Part shown: positions 45,883-57,350 of the stretch, piece after piece
Layout of the letters: each line of letters starts with the position of its first letter
Position numbering within the stretch: the first letter of the stretch is position 1
NCBI GenBank assembly: GCA_047967505.1
Contig: CM106538.1
DNA from: Dipteris shenzhenensis
Taxonomy: Eukaryota; Polypodiophyta; Polypodiopsida; Gleicheniales
Reading direction: 5' to 3' (one strand)
Length of the DNA: 64,000 nucleotides
Made by a program: the position numbers and the translations under genes
The notes under the pieces: generated by a model
Seen by the model: only the letters and a program-made list of their open reading frames with translations
The model's database searches: none
What the model was told of the DNA's origin: nothing

Positions 45883-46515
45883 TGTTAAATTACACAGCGC
45901 ATCAGAACAAAAACTGAACAAAGAATAGAGAGTGCATAGCAAATTGGAGACGAACAAAATTTTCCTTCAATATTGTAGTACAAATGATGGCTCCGTCCAC
46001 CCGTGCACTCCCACAATGGAGCTTAGATGGCGATCTAGACATATATTAGGTGAAGAGCTACTAGCTGGAAGATCTCTGCTGGAAGATCTGATCTGTTACA
46101 ATGGACTGGCGAGGTCGCCTCTTTATAGCTATGGGGGTGGTAATCGGATCGACGTAGTCGGTGGAGCCGACCAGTCAACCTAGTTGGTGGAACCGACTAG
46201 TCGTCCATGGAATATTCAAGGAATATTCCCTATATCCCAAACCCCAACGAGAGCAAGGGGCTCCCACACAATCAAGACAATGTACCTCGTTGTGCTACCA
46301 ACTTACCTACCTTGCCTAGCCCATAGGCGAGACTCACATAGATTACCTTTCTACCATCAACGGTCTCATTGATAGACCTTATCTGACGTGCAAGTCAGGA
46401 TCCATCCAGTGTCTCGCACTCACACATGGCTTCTCCTCATATGGGGGCCTTACAACTTGAGCACCTTGGACCATTGGTGGTAACCAGGAGGGTGGGGCAT
46501 TGAGCATATCTAACA
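45883..46515 (-). repeat. 5' LTR of the copia element (633 bp)
   Basis: It starts TGTTAAATTACACAG and ends GCATATCTAACA. It is very similar to 41821-42482, and part of the length difference is one fewer GTCGG-type internal repeat. The remaining differences indicate an insertion that is not recent. Confidence 0.9.
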
Positions 46516-46520
46516 GATGA

Positions 46521-46748
46521 TGTTATAAGCTGATCTTCATCTCATGTATCAAGGTTGTTGTGATCTGTTAGAATACAAACTGTTAGCAACATTTCCACTC
46601 TATAAGCAGTTGTCTTATTCTTTGTATGTTTTATGCTATCTTTTCATCTTTCCAACATTAGTCAGACTTAAGTCCGGACCCTAGCACTTCCATTGCCAGG
46701 CGTGGATATGTGTAGGTGTTTTCCAGTCTTTTGGAAACACCACCAACA
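46521..46748. other. Outer-element sequence right of the copia insertion
   Basis: Before the insertion this joined 41552-41820. It is AT-rich, non-coding and unannotatable apart from being the right half of the split sequence. Confidence 0.5.
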
Positions 46749-48189
46749 GACATCTTAGGCTTTCTCCCCCCTTTGCTGTCTCTAATACCAAAGGCTTCCA
46801 ATCCCTATTCTGCAGCTCGAGCTCCATACGAGCAACAATAAGAATCAACCCTTCATCGATGTACCCGATTAAATCGCATCTCAATGTCCTCTCTCGCACG
46901 TGCAAGAGTTATATATGGTTCAATGTAAATTGCAAAAGTCTTTAAATTGCCTCTAATGTAGGGATTGCTACTGTACGTCACAAATCACTGCATCAAAGCC
47001 TCAATAGCTAGCATTAAACTTGAGCTTCTAGCTCAAATCCTTGAGCAAAAAGGAATCCAAACATTCGTTCCGAGCGAGCCCTGCGGTCTATGCTATCCTT
47101 ATTTCTAAGGTTGTGATAGGAAGAGGGAAGCGAGAGGAATTTGTGATAGGTGAGAATGTGTGGTGAGTTGGGTGGCATATAGGTTTAACAGAGCATCAAT
47201 AGAACAATGACAACGAGGAATCAGTGGATTCTTAGCCAGTGAAGGATGTGTACTCATGTGACCATTTCTGCAAGAAGACCTTTTAGTGACCACAATAGAG
47301 TGAAAACAAGATTATGTGGTACACGTTTTTTAAATACTTCAGAAAAAAACTATAATACTTTGGAGAGGAGAGGGGAGGTGAGGCAACAACTATGAGGCGA
47401 GGGGAGTTAAGGTCAACTAAGGTAAGGGGGCTGCACAAGTAGCTATGGGGAGAAGGTGAGGAGGACTAAGAGAGTAGCTTCTATAAGGAGGAGGTGAAGG
47501 TTATGAAGGGAGAGAGTCTAGAGGGAGGGTAGGAGACCTTGAAATTGTGAGGGGAATTAAGAGACAGGTAGAGAGCAGGGGCTGGCAGGATATCTAAGAA
47601 GAGGAGAGAAAGTAGAGAGGGGTAGAAAGGAGCCTAAGTACTATTGTGCCAAGGGAAAAACAAAAGAGGTCAAAGGTGGTGATGAGCTTTAAGGTTCATT
47701 AAGGATAGAGTGTTTGAGAAAATAGTTCACGTTAGTTTAGCATACAAGGCCATATGTTCAGTGGTCAAAAAAATTAAGTGGTGATAAGAAGCATGTAACA
47801 TCTATAGAGACTTTGTATTTGTTTTTGAAGGACACACTTACAATTTTGAGAGGAGGTGCATGCTAGAACGGGTTGTGGTAGCTCCCTGGACATTATCAAT
47901 GGGGGATGGGGAGTCTAGGTCCAAATTGTGGATGAGGTTTTTTGTACCTTATTCTCCCTTCCTCTTTTACTCCTCTCGGCTATCCTTTCTTGCTTTGCCT
48001 TCTTTCTTTGTTCCCTTCAACCTGCTTTGTGCCTTTCCTTCGCTTTGCATTTCCTTTCGACCATGGTTTCTTGATCTCTTTACTTTTTAGCAGCTTGGTC
48101 CACTGCCTCTTTGTCTAGTACCTCCTTTTCTACTATCTCTTACTGTGATATACGCTCTGTTGTCAATTTTGTTGCTTGACTCCTCTGTA
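46749..48189. repeat. Direct repeat R (about 1.44 kb)
   Basis: This is the partner of direct repeat L in the same orientation. It contains about 110 bp more than L near 47450-47560. Similarity is high through the GGGGATGGGGAGTCTAGG block and the pyrimidine-rich end. After 48190 the two copies diverge. Confidence 0.75.
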
Positions 48190-48756
48190 CTTCCTTTGCA
48201 GAACTGGATGCACGTGACTGGCCTGTTTTTCACTTAAGGCATCATACGGTAATTTTCACAAAATCCCACTGTATGGCCTCATACGTATCAACATACTCGT
48301 TGCATTCATTTCGATGATAAAACCGAATACATGGGGGGGGGGGCACCCATGTAAAAACCCATATAGCATTTGTGATCAAGGGCTATTAAAAACAACCCCT
48401 ACCTATCAAATTTTTCATTGGACATGCCAAATAATAGATGAGGGGCATTATTACCCAAGGGTTTTCACGAGTTGCCTTGTAGAAGTCCTTGATCTGCCTT
48501 AAAGAATATGCTACCCACCATTTGACCTACTGGTTGCCATATAGATTGACAAGCAAATGTGCTAGCGCCTATTGGGGGTGCTTAGTCACTTAAAATGAGC
48601 ACACACACAAGTAGTAGAGCATGTGCATGTACACATATGGGATGCCCACAAATATGTGTGGTAACTTCGTCAAACACATGCATGTACACCCACACAAAAG
48701 TAGACATAGATGCAAGCTCTTTCCAAGTTCACTAACATGACTCATGAACACACATG

Positions 48757-48760
<4 letters not shown>

Positions 48761-48817
<57 letters not shown>
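48761..48817. repeat. (GA)n microsatellite
   Basis: About 28 uninterrupted GA units. Confidence 0.95.
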
Positions 48818-48818
<1 letters not shown>

Positions 48819-49047
48819 CAAAAGACCTTACGAGTCTATGAGACAAAATACATATCCCAAAAAGTTCCTTACTACATCTAGATAACCAATAAAACGAGGG
48901 AGTGCACAAAGCTCAACTCCTGTTGATTTATTATAGGGCATAACTACATCATTGTACTATCATAAGTTGGCCTCCATAACATCAATTTTAGACTAAAAAC
49001 TGTTTTTCCAACTAAAGGCAATATCAAGGCTTAATTTGTGTACCTAA

Positions 49048-49050
<3 letters not shown>

Positions 49051-49085
<35 letters not shown>
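49051..49085. repeat. (CT)n microsatellite
   Basis: About 17 CT units. With the GA run upstream it forms an inverted pair. Confidence 0.95.
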
Positions 49086-49087
<2 letters not shown>

Positions 49088-49416
49088 GCGACATTTATTC
49101 TTGAAATTGTTTAACATGGTACCATGTTTTGATATATGGCTATCACATGACGAAGACGGGTCATGCTACTCCAACTATATAGTAATTAGTTATCCACGAC
49201 ATTTAGCATTCTACTCCATAGATGAAGATTCAAGAGAAATGCACCGAATAGATATTTGTTTCATAAGTGGAGAAAGAACCAAAAAAAGGAAGTTTCAAGC
49301 AAAGGATCATAGCACCAATTCCAAAACATAAGGCATTTAATGCTATGCAATTGATTGAGGATCTATGCTAAAGCATGGGATACTCCTTCAATTATTTTAT
49401 GACCCACTCTTACGTG

Positions 49417-49461
49417 TGCGTGCGTGCGTGTGTGCTTGTGTGTGTGTGTGTGTGTGTGTGT
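49417..49461. repeat. (GTGC)n/(GT)n microsatellite
   Basis: GTGCGTGCGTGCGTG passes into a pure GT run ending at 49461. Confidence 0.9.
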
Positions 49462-50120
49462 GGAGTTGTGGAATACCATCATGACATCATTATATCCAAG
49501 TGTGACTTTCCTCACATGCTAGAGTAGTTCAATATTGGCTTTCCTCTAGAATCTTGCACTTTGCTCATGGAAATATCGACTTTGTAATGGAGGATTGATG
49601 AATGTGTACTAGCCTTTTTGAGTACTAGCCTTTGAGATGTGATGCTAATGATCCCAACCTCTCCTCGCATGCCACGCTTCTCTCACTCTTCAAACATCCA
49701 TTAAAGGCCTATGATGTGACTTACAGCTTCTCTATCTCAACCTCTCTATATACACTCTCATCTCAGGAAATTAACACTGAAGGGCCCTCTCAACTTACTT
49801 CTCACTACCTCTATTGGAGCTACTGTCTACTCTTGGAGTTTCAAGATGAACTATAAAAGATGGAAGTTAAAAGAGGGTACTTACACACTAAAGGTGCATG
49901 TCTCATGTGGACAAACATGTCCACTGTCCAAACTTCATGGCAACCAACCTCGGTCACCCATTGCCCAATGTGTAAGAACCTTGAATTCCTCCCTCTTTGA
50001 TCTCTTGTCCATGCTTAAGGAAAGTTTTGCATGGGATGAAGGGATGCGAGGAAGAGAGGGGATAAGTAGAAGGGAAAATGTGAAATTTACAAAAAGAAGG
50101 CGTGAGGGATAGGACATGGT

Positions 50121-50599
50121 TTAGAAGGGGATGGGATGGAGTGACGACTAGAAATTAATCCCATTCAAAACTGCATTAGCATAGAGCAGAGGAAAAACAA
50201 TGTGAAAGCAAGACAACCAGAGACAAATAGAGAGAAAGTATATTCAACCCTCTTTAGAATGATCTACAAATAAGACCCCTACCTACAATCTACTAAGCAG
50301 CCCACTCTCTGTTTGGCCACACACTCTTCTTGTCTGCCTAAGGCCTAAAGCTCAAAAGTAAAGCCCTCCCAAATGAAAATGCTATCTTCCTAGAGCACGA
50401 GCTCCCTGCTCAAAAAGCTTTACAAAAGAAAAAGGAAGCATACACACTGAAGGATAAAGCAGCTCCTGTTGGAATACCCTTGGATGAGTATCTTTTGGAC
50501 TTTGGTAAGAAGCAAGTTTTCTAGTTCTGATTTCCGCTTAGTATTGACAAGTTCTGCTTTAGTTTAGCCTGAGTTTTCTCCTCAACTTTGGCCCTCCCT
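50121..50599 (-). other. Probable 3' UTR and downstream region of the GATA gene
   Basis: No coding sequence is seen. On the minus strand it follows the stop codon directly (TAG at 50602-50600). I cannot place a polyadenylation site with confidence. Confidence 0.35.
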
Positions 50600-51834
50600 C
50601 TACCCATTCAGTAGGCACTCGTCTTCTCCATCCTCCAGCTCAAACAGGTATTCGTGACTTCTCTCTTGTGACCTCCTCATCTCGAGCACCTTCCTGTGCG
50701 AATTCGAGTGGATTGTTTCGATAAACGTGGGGCTTGCTGCTGGTCTGTACTCTGGCAAAAGCCTGCCGGACTTGTACCTCACCCCGCATGCGTTGCACAG
50801 CGTCTTTGGACCCATCGGACCTGCCCTCCATTGAGGAGTTTTCTGAGTCGCACAATGCAAACACCTCCTTGCCGGAGCTCCGTCCTGACCCTTCTTGCTC
50901 TTGCTTTGATTGGTCTTGCAAAGCTTCTTTGCAGGAAAAGAGTCCGCTCCGCCTTGCTCGTATGCAAAAGTGTCGGAATCCGACGACTGAGGATCCGCAG
51001 CCGTGACTGTCGAGGTGGAGGAAGTTTCAAGAATGCATGCAGAGGCGTCGGGTGAGAGTATGCGTGTATTCCAGAAGCAAACGGCCGTTCGGCACCTCTT
51101 GCTCCTCGCACGCCCGGGAACAGATGTTTCTGGGCTGAAACTCATGCCAAGCTTTTCCGAACCCGCACTGCTTTCCAACACTGACACTGGACTCGTGCTT
51201 TTGAAATGTTCCTTACTTCCACGGAGCGATTTCTGTTCTTGAGACCCTGCGCCATGTACTGTAGACCCGAAAACATCCGCAGAAGCATTGCCAGAGGAGA
51301 ATGATTCTTCCACAAAGTTGGATAGCCATTCCAATTCCACCAAATCGTCACACTGAAAAGGAGAGAAGGGCGACATTAATCTTGGCTGTCTTGTCACGAA
51401 ACAAGCGAACAATGAAGAGGAGAGAGGAAAAAGAACGATGTTATTCATGAACGGACAGTCTGGAAGTGGACACTTACAGGTACGCAGAGCTCTCCCGGGC
51501 CATCCGCGTCGAAAACGCTTGGCGCATGAGAGTGCTTCCTTTCCACCGAAGCACTAGAGCCGAATTTGGCATCGGTGGCCGTCACTGAAGAAGCCCCGTT
51601 ACTGTGAGGGAGTTCAATTGGACCTCCAATGTCGTCGTTGGAGAAATCGAGCAGGTCATCAATTCCTAAGAAGTCCCCGTTGTCCAACTCCGCTGCTTTG
51701 CTATTATACCTTCTGGAGTCTGCGAAGGGGTAGCCATGTCCAACAGGAAGGAAGCAGTTGCCGATGTCCATCTCTACGCCTAGTTTTTTCAGAAGCAACC
51801 GTTCCCCACCGGAAGCAAACGCTCTCTGCAGCAT
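50600..51834 (-). CDS. Class A GATA zinc-finger transcription factor, two exons
   Basis: Exon 1 is 51834-51478 and exon 2 is 51352-50600. The 125-bp intron has GTAAGT at 51477-51472 and CTTTTCAG at 51360-51353, with no codon split, giving 369 residues. Exon 1 has [13 protein letters not shown], an acidic motif shared by plant class A GATA factors. Exon 2 opens [20 protein letters not shown], the family hallmark, then has ARSKRCR, a likely nuclear signal. One GATA finger follows, with cysteines at 283, 286, 305 and 308 (C-X2-C-X18-C-X2-[20 protein letters not shown] inside). [17 protein letters not shown] and [13 protein letters not shown] complete the basic tail. It should bind WGATAR sites in the nucleus. 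A later start at 51771 (MDIGNCFLP) is likely if CTGCAG at 51831-51826 is a splice acceptor of a 5' UTR intron. All key residues are present. Confidence 0.93.
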
Positions 51835-52385
51835 TCGGGAAGTTAAACCGTATAAGTAAAGGAAGCCACTTTGTGCAAGCCCTCCTCAGAAAAACACATT
51901 TGGTCTCACAAAGGCCTGTGCCAAATGGCGAAGCAGACAACCCAACTTGGTACAATCGGGCATCCGCATGCGAAGAGCATGCGCGTTTGCACGCCAGACA
52001 CGCAAAATACAAGCATGCATGCCGAATGTACAGACGGAGTCCCACACGACAGACCATGCCTGCTACACCTATGTAGAAGCTGAGCAAGAGCAATGGAGGA
52101 AAGAAAGAAGCCCCGAAACGACCATATCCCCACCCACATTGGACTAATGACATTCTGTTGCCGTTCGACTGAGGAAATTGTTCACTGACCAGCTTGAATA
52201 GACGCGTAAGCAACCGACGAGAGGTGCAATCAGACGAAGTAACACCCAACGAGGCAGCATCACATCAACAAGCTCACAACACGATTCGCATTGGACGAAG
52301 CAGACCAATGCACGTAAGAAGACAGGAAATTAAGCACGTTGAGTTGTTGATAAAGCTACGGAGCTTACATGTGAGAGGAGATATT
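51835..52385 (-). other. Possible 5' UTR intron of the GATA gene
   Basis: On the minus strand a good donor (GTAAGCTCCG, near 52371) follows pyrimidine-rich leader-like sequence, and CTGCAG near 51831-51826 is a possible acceptor. The region between is free of recognisable domains. Frames on both strands here (for example 51704-52249 minus and 51618-52076 plus) have no recognisable protein and overlap the GATA exon in other frames. Confidence 0.35.
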
Positions 52386-52399
52386 GGGCTGGGCGGGAG

Positions 52400-53170
52400 A
52401 GGCGCTGAGGCAGAATGTATTGTGCACCAAGAAGGAGCTTATGGGTCAAGAGAAGAAAGGGGGGGTAAGTAGGTCTATAGAGAGCTGGTTTCAACTCTGA
52501 GCTGGGAAAGGAGGAGGAGGAAGCAAGCTGGGCGAGTGTAAGTGGAGATGATGATGCACGTTCTACTCCACCAGGTCCTGTCTGATTGCTGCTGGTAGGC
52601 TGGAAGCCAATGGGGATATTGCTAGGTGAAGAAGGTCATCGACCTTGTAAATCTGGCCTTCCTCTCTCGGTGGGAGGAAGCAAGCAAGTGGAGAGGGGAA
52701 GGCAGAGCAGGAAGCAGCGATGATTGGAGGGGGAGAGAAGTGGCGGGCAAGCAAGGAAGCAGAGGAGGGAATGGGGGGCAGGAAGGGAAGCAAGGAGGAG
52801 TAGAAGATGGAGGGAGGGAGGAAGGAGGGAGGGGGGTGGGTAGTGGAGGTGGTGGGGGTGATGAAGAAGAGGCATGTGATGCCGACAGAAGCGATGGGTA
52901 AACAGCATAATATTGCAATGCAAGCAAGCAACAAGCAGAGAGAGCTGACAAGCTACTTACTTGCTTAGTGGGTTGTGCAGCACAAGAGCACAAGCTCAGC
53001 ACAGCAACAACAAACAACAACAAAAGGGCTGATGGATGAGAAGCCTCAGCTTGCGGTACAGAGAGGCAACACACACAGACTTGCTTGTCTGATTTTATGA
53101 TTCCACATGAGCTCAGAGCTCTCATCAACTGTTGTATCTATCTTTCACCTTCCCTCTTCTTTTTATGACC
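52400..53170 (-). promoter_or_regulatory. Leader and promoter region of the GATA gene, CT-rich
   Basis: The minus strand is strongly CT-rich at 52650-52880, as often seen in plant leaders and core promoters. A TATA-like CATAAAAAGA (minus strand, near 53157-53166) and GTATATAGAA (near 53214-53223) lie upstream. Neither can be proven as the start region by reading alone. The proline and leucine-rich frames across the CT tract (for example 53128-52622) are low complexity, not genes. Confidence 0.4.
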
Positions 53171-54479
53171 CGAGTCCTAGGACCCTTCCCTGCATATCAT
53201 GATTTTGGGCTTATTCTATATACTCTTTACTTCTCCTGTAATTCAGACTCCCCCCCCGCCTGCCTCCCTCCCTTCCTTCGTGCCTGCATCGTGCGCTCCG
53301 TGCTTCCACGTCCCCTTTTAGTGCCCCCGAGGTGCTCCCTTCAGTCCGTCCACATTTTGTCCCTCCCCTTTCCATTTACTAATGTGGCCCCTTCCCGCCT
53401 GATTTAGCCCATCCCTGCTAACTTCTTGTCCACCTCACCTTGATACCAACACAACTCCTGCAATTAAAGGTCACCCTATCTACACTCACTTTGAGCTTGT
53501 CTTGATGGAGTCCCACTTAATACAGTGTTCAGAGAAAACCTGCAAACTATATACAATGAACCTGCAACATTTTCATTTTCACTCATATGAAATATTTTCT
53601 CAATTTTGTAAAATCTGAAGAAAAACCTTCAAAATTTGAAACCCCAAGTTTTCTGATTTATTGAGAAAAATGTTTTTTGTGAATACTGTGTGAGACCTAG
53701 CTCCCCTACATGTGCACTAGTAATACATGGAGCATGTTGTTATAGCATTTGTCAACACAAGCAAAGCATAAGCAAAAGTTTTGCCAACTCCATTTAAATG
53801 TTCACAAAGGTTTTGGATGTAAGATCATATGCTCAACCTACATTATGCTTGGACACCATAACTCTCGACTAGAGCCTTCTAGTTGACTAATGAAAACCTC
53901 CAGCCTAGCAACCACAATGTTCTTTTTTTTTGCAAAAAGAAAAAGGAAATTAAGTTAATAATTAAGTTAATAAAGAAAAGAAGACCCTCAACAAAGACCT
54001 CCATCCTAGCAACCACAATGTTGACTCTACATGGGTAGGAGGCAAATCCCTCACCAATAGAGTACATATAACTCTATTGGCACTCTAATGTGCTTGTAGT
54101 ATGCAAGGGGGGAACTAATCAATACATTTTTCCCTTGCAAAACTACTACACAACATGAAACCCTAGTTTTTTCCCCTAGTGAAAAGAAAGATTATATTAC
54201 AGAAAAGAAAAAAAGTATAGCTTATTTTGCTCAAAATCTAAGGCTTTAAGTGCTTTATAAGCTACTTGGAAAACCTAGCAAATCTATGATGTCGTATTGA
54301 AATTTCTAAAAGAAATCCTATAGCTATTTTCTATCCTCAACTACGATTGCATTTTAGTACTTCCACAAAAGGGTGGATGACTCCAGCTCTTATAAGGCTC
54401 CAAATGCCACACCAAATCTCATTAGGATGTCTTTATCTCCCAATAGCACATGCTTCCACTTTAGTGAAACTATTATATG
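53171..54479. other. Intergenic DNA
   Basis: There is no gene. The sentence-like repeat CATCCTAGCAACCACAATGTT near 54001 also occurs at about 53900 with a few changes, so a duplication of about 100 bp is present (53880-54030). Poly-T and A-rich runs lie between the two copies. Confidence 0.4.
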
Positions 54480-54701
54480 AACTCTCGCTCACTGATTGTG
54501 AATACGCCTCCATAATGAATTCGTGAATACACAATTGCAAAAGAGGTGAACGTGTGTTTCAACTAGAATATTGCATAGTGAACAGACATGTGAGTCTGTA
54601 AGAACAAGGAGAAGGAAAACCAAGGCAAAGAGCACTAGGAGGTCTTGAGGCCTATATAACACACGGAAATGCCCATATCGGAAACAACAAAAATAGTGCA
54701 T
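54300..54701 (-). pseudogene. LINE reverse-transcriptase tail (zf-RVT) relic
   Basis: The minus-strand frame 54701-54489 contains CSLCNILVETHVHLFCNC followed by VFTNSLWRRI. This matches the C-X2-C...E-(T/S)-.-.-H-L-F-.-.-C-.-F-.-.-.-L-W pattern of the zinc-binding domain at the end of plant non-LTR reverse transcriptases. A second piece to about 54380 (KWKHVLLGDKDILMRFG) continues the match after a stop. The polymerase and endonuclease domains are absent, so this is a truncated remnant. Confidence 0.65.
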
Positions 54702-55690
54702 TTTCCCACTTAAAACTTTATGTCACCACATTAGTGCATACAATAGATTCAAAACCATTTCCAATCATAAATTGTTTGTCACACTTAAAACTGATTGTCA
54801 TCACAAAGGTACAAACATGCATACAATGGCTTCAAAACCATCCAACAACACTATTTAAATTCAACTAGCATGCCTACATGGATGTTCAAGTAGCTTTGAT
54901 GCAACATACATACAACTAGCTAGACATTCAAGCAACTAGCATGCATAGATGACATTTTTAGACAATGCCACTTTCAAGCAAGATGTCTAGATTGGTCAAG
55001 TGCAACTTGAAACTAATACATTTCTTGGCAATGCCACTTACATCCAAGTATTTGCAGGAGAGAAATAAGCGAAGGATACACATTTCATTCGTGCTCAATC
55101 ACTATCTCTTTAATTGGATCAATTTAATGACTATAATTAGCTCCACAAGGAAGTCCTCTCACATAGCTACATCTACATACACATACAATAGCGTTACAAT
55201 AACACTAGATTCAAGTAGAATGGCTACAAGATTGGTTCCTTGCCAAATGAAACCAATATGTTTTCTAAGTTCATAGAGGAGTGGATATGATGTACCATCG
55301 GCAATGATCATCCCCATATTTAGAGAGTGACACTTCAATGGAGAGGCATGTAGCAACTTTTGTACATTCTAGCAACTTGTGTGCATATATTGCTTTTTAG
55401 ACTGGCATTTTCAAGCAAGATGTCTACGTAGTTCAAGTTCAAAACTCATTAGACATGGCAAACTGAAACTAATGCAATGTTAGGCAATGCCATTGTGCCA
55501 CCTACATTCTGAGCGGAAATTCCATAGGGGTTCAAACTTGAACTTTTCAAGTAAGCCTTTAGCCAAGTCCATACGTGCGCAATCATTGTCATTCCATTTA
55601 GTTAGCAACTATTCAGGGCCACCCTTGTCCAAAAGGTAATTATTTGTTCTCTTGTTTTCACATGCCAACGATCAACTACGGTGTAAACTT
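54702..55690. repeat. AT-rich DNA with diverged duplicated blocks
   Basis: TTCAAGCAAGATGTCTA followed by a GGTCAAGTGCAACTTGAAAC-like block occurs near 54973 and, diverged, near 55409. TTCAAGCAACTAGCATGC words also recur near 54860-54945. No gene is supported. Confidence 0.45.
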
Positions 55691-57350
55691 AGGTGCACCA
55701 AGGTGAGTTAACGCATGCCAAGTGGCAAGGCCTACCAACTTCTTTTATAGTTTGGGCTACGATTGACGGTGCTTCTACGGTCCCAGCACATGCCTTCCAT
55801 TGGTTTCACTCCTCTGCACGTGAGTGCGTTAGGCGCTTTGTCAGCCCTCCCACGCCCCCTTCCCTTTTCTGTAATGCTAAATCCAACCCCTTGTCGTCCA
55901 AAGCCTCAACATTATGTCTCGCATTACTTTATTCTATAGCTTTTCCCTCTCTTTCCTCGTGATTCTCTCCCACACGAAGAGAGGAGAGAAGCGTTGGGTA
56001 CAAGCAAAACGCTGGATTTACCATACAGCTGCCTCTCCGTTGAAGCGTCGCTCTCCATCCGTGGTGATGGTTATCGGCGATGGTATATGATATCCACCGA
56101 TTTCTTGGAGTGGCCCAGCCCTAAAAAGATCCTAATTTGGTTTCGGGCCCGTGGTGGAAGGAACCAGAGCTTCTATTTACGGGGGTACTTTTAGCGGTGG
56201 GACATGGGCGGGTAGTCTTGAGGAAGACCGCAGTGAGATTTCGTCCAGCAGGAGAGGGCATTTGAAGTTTTAGCGATACGATCTTGACACGGAGAATTAT
56301 AGACATTAAGCGACGGTGACGTCGCGAGGGAAGCACGCAAGCGGCCTAGAAAGTCTGCATTAAAAAGTGTATGAAAAACGGAGGCGGAAATGAGGGGGGA
56401 AACTATAACACGAGTCATGCCAGCGGGGTGAGTAAAACAGTAGGTGGAACTTGAAAGGTTAGATGAACGGCAATACTCTGTAGGCGCACAAACGGCGCGC
56501 TGATGAGAAGATTTGGTTGGGGGTTTGAGAAACCTACACGTGAAACGCTCCAAGATTTAGGCACCCAAACAAGGGACGTACCGAACCACCGTCGACCAAG
56601 ATATGAGCGGGCCCTGCACCAATGGCAGATGATGCTCGTGCGGCATGTGCCAGCCTGGATTCATGCATGGCCATTCGAATCGTGTCCCAAAAAAAGGAAA
56701 TTTGATGACTGGACGGATGCGCGTGAATGGGTTGCATGTCATGAATCATGGCCAGTCATGAGTCGACCCGGCCCCGCTGCCCCAGAGGGTGGAGCGTCGC
56801 CGGCGGGCAGCGCCTCGGTCACGCTCAGCTGGCCGGGCGTCCCGCCGCCGTGGCGCGCCTTGATTTCCCAGACGCTCATGTGATTATGCCATGTTGGCAG
56901 ACCTCCACGTCATCTCCTCCTCTCATAAACGGCGACCGACTGCGACGGACCACGGGTCATTCAAGCCCTTCATCCAACCAGAGATCAGGTCAGGACTCAG
57001 GACACAGATCCGCTTGGGTTTAGCTTTAAAAGTTGCCCACTCGCTTCCAGCTCCCAAGCTGTCAAACCTCGAATCCCGAACTGCCGACTCTCTCTTCGTT
57101 TGTCAGCCGGGTCCGTGAGGACTGAGGTGCTCAGCAATTGTTTTTTACTTCTCACGCCTTTCTCACGACGCCTGCAGTCTCAACAGTTAGTTTGCCGGCT
57201 CATCCACGTCACCCTTCAAAATGGTTTTAAGTTTGTGCCCATGAAAGCTTGGTAAAGGGTGGCCTTTTTGTTACAGCAACTAACCAGCAGCAATTCTCGA
57301 CCTTTTTGTTTTGAGCGCCGGTTTTTCTATGTGGGGTTGCCTCCAAGGCT
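55691..57350. other. GC-rich, CpG-containing island without an assigned gene
   Basis: Base composition changes sharply here, with many CG dinucleotides at 56030-57120 (CGTCGCCGGCGGGCAGCG near 56788). In this window only the GATA gene is comparable. Frames at 55994-56194, 56503-56883 (126 residues) and 56191-56553 minus are open but contain no domain I recognise. A promoter or first exon of an unseen gene is possible, as is an old inserted fragment. Pyrimidine-rich DNA follows to about 57200. Confidence 0.45.

Larger units (their letters stand above)
41821..46515 (-). mobile_element. Full-length Ty1/copia retrotransposon with internal deletion
   Basis: The element is bounded by LTRs at 41821-42482 and 45883-46515 and flanked by the 5-bp duplication GATGA (41816-41820 and 46516-46520). 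On the minus strand the 5' LTR is followed by the primer site at 45871-45882. The order is then gag, protease, integrase, reverse transcriptase and RNase H, the copia order, with a polypurine tract (GAGGGGGGG, minus strand) at 42483-42491. At 4,695 bp it is a little shorter than usual, because the integrase end and reverse transcriptase start are missing. Stops and frameshifts show it is inactive. It inserted into the outer element marked by direct repeats L and R, so it is younger than that element. Confidence 0.95.
48190..50120. other. Intergenic DNA with microsatellites
   Basis: No gene is supported. It holds an 11-base G run (about 48333-48343) and (GA)n at 48761-48817. (CT)n lies at 49051-49085, the complement of the GA run about 230 bp away. 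(GT)n with (GTGC) units lies at about 49417-49461. The small frames here have no recognisable domains. Confidence 0.6.

Noticed and set aside
50696-51111. Plus-strand and alternative-frame open frames over GATA exon 2
   Set aside because: Shadows of the conserved GATA coding frame.
51618-52249. Open frames of 152 and 181 residues overlapping GATA exon 1
   Set aside because: They lie on the opposite strand or in another frame of a well-supported exon and show no domain.
52622-53128. 168-residue minus-strand open frame upstream of the GATA gene
   Set aside because: Low-complexity translation of the CT-rich leader/promoter tract; overlapping frames on both strands are equally open.
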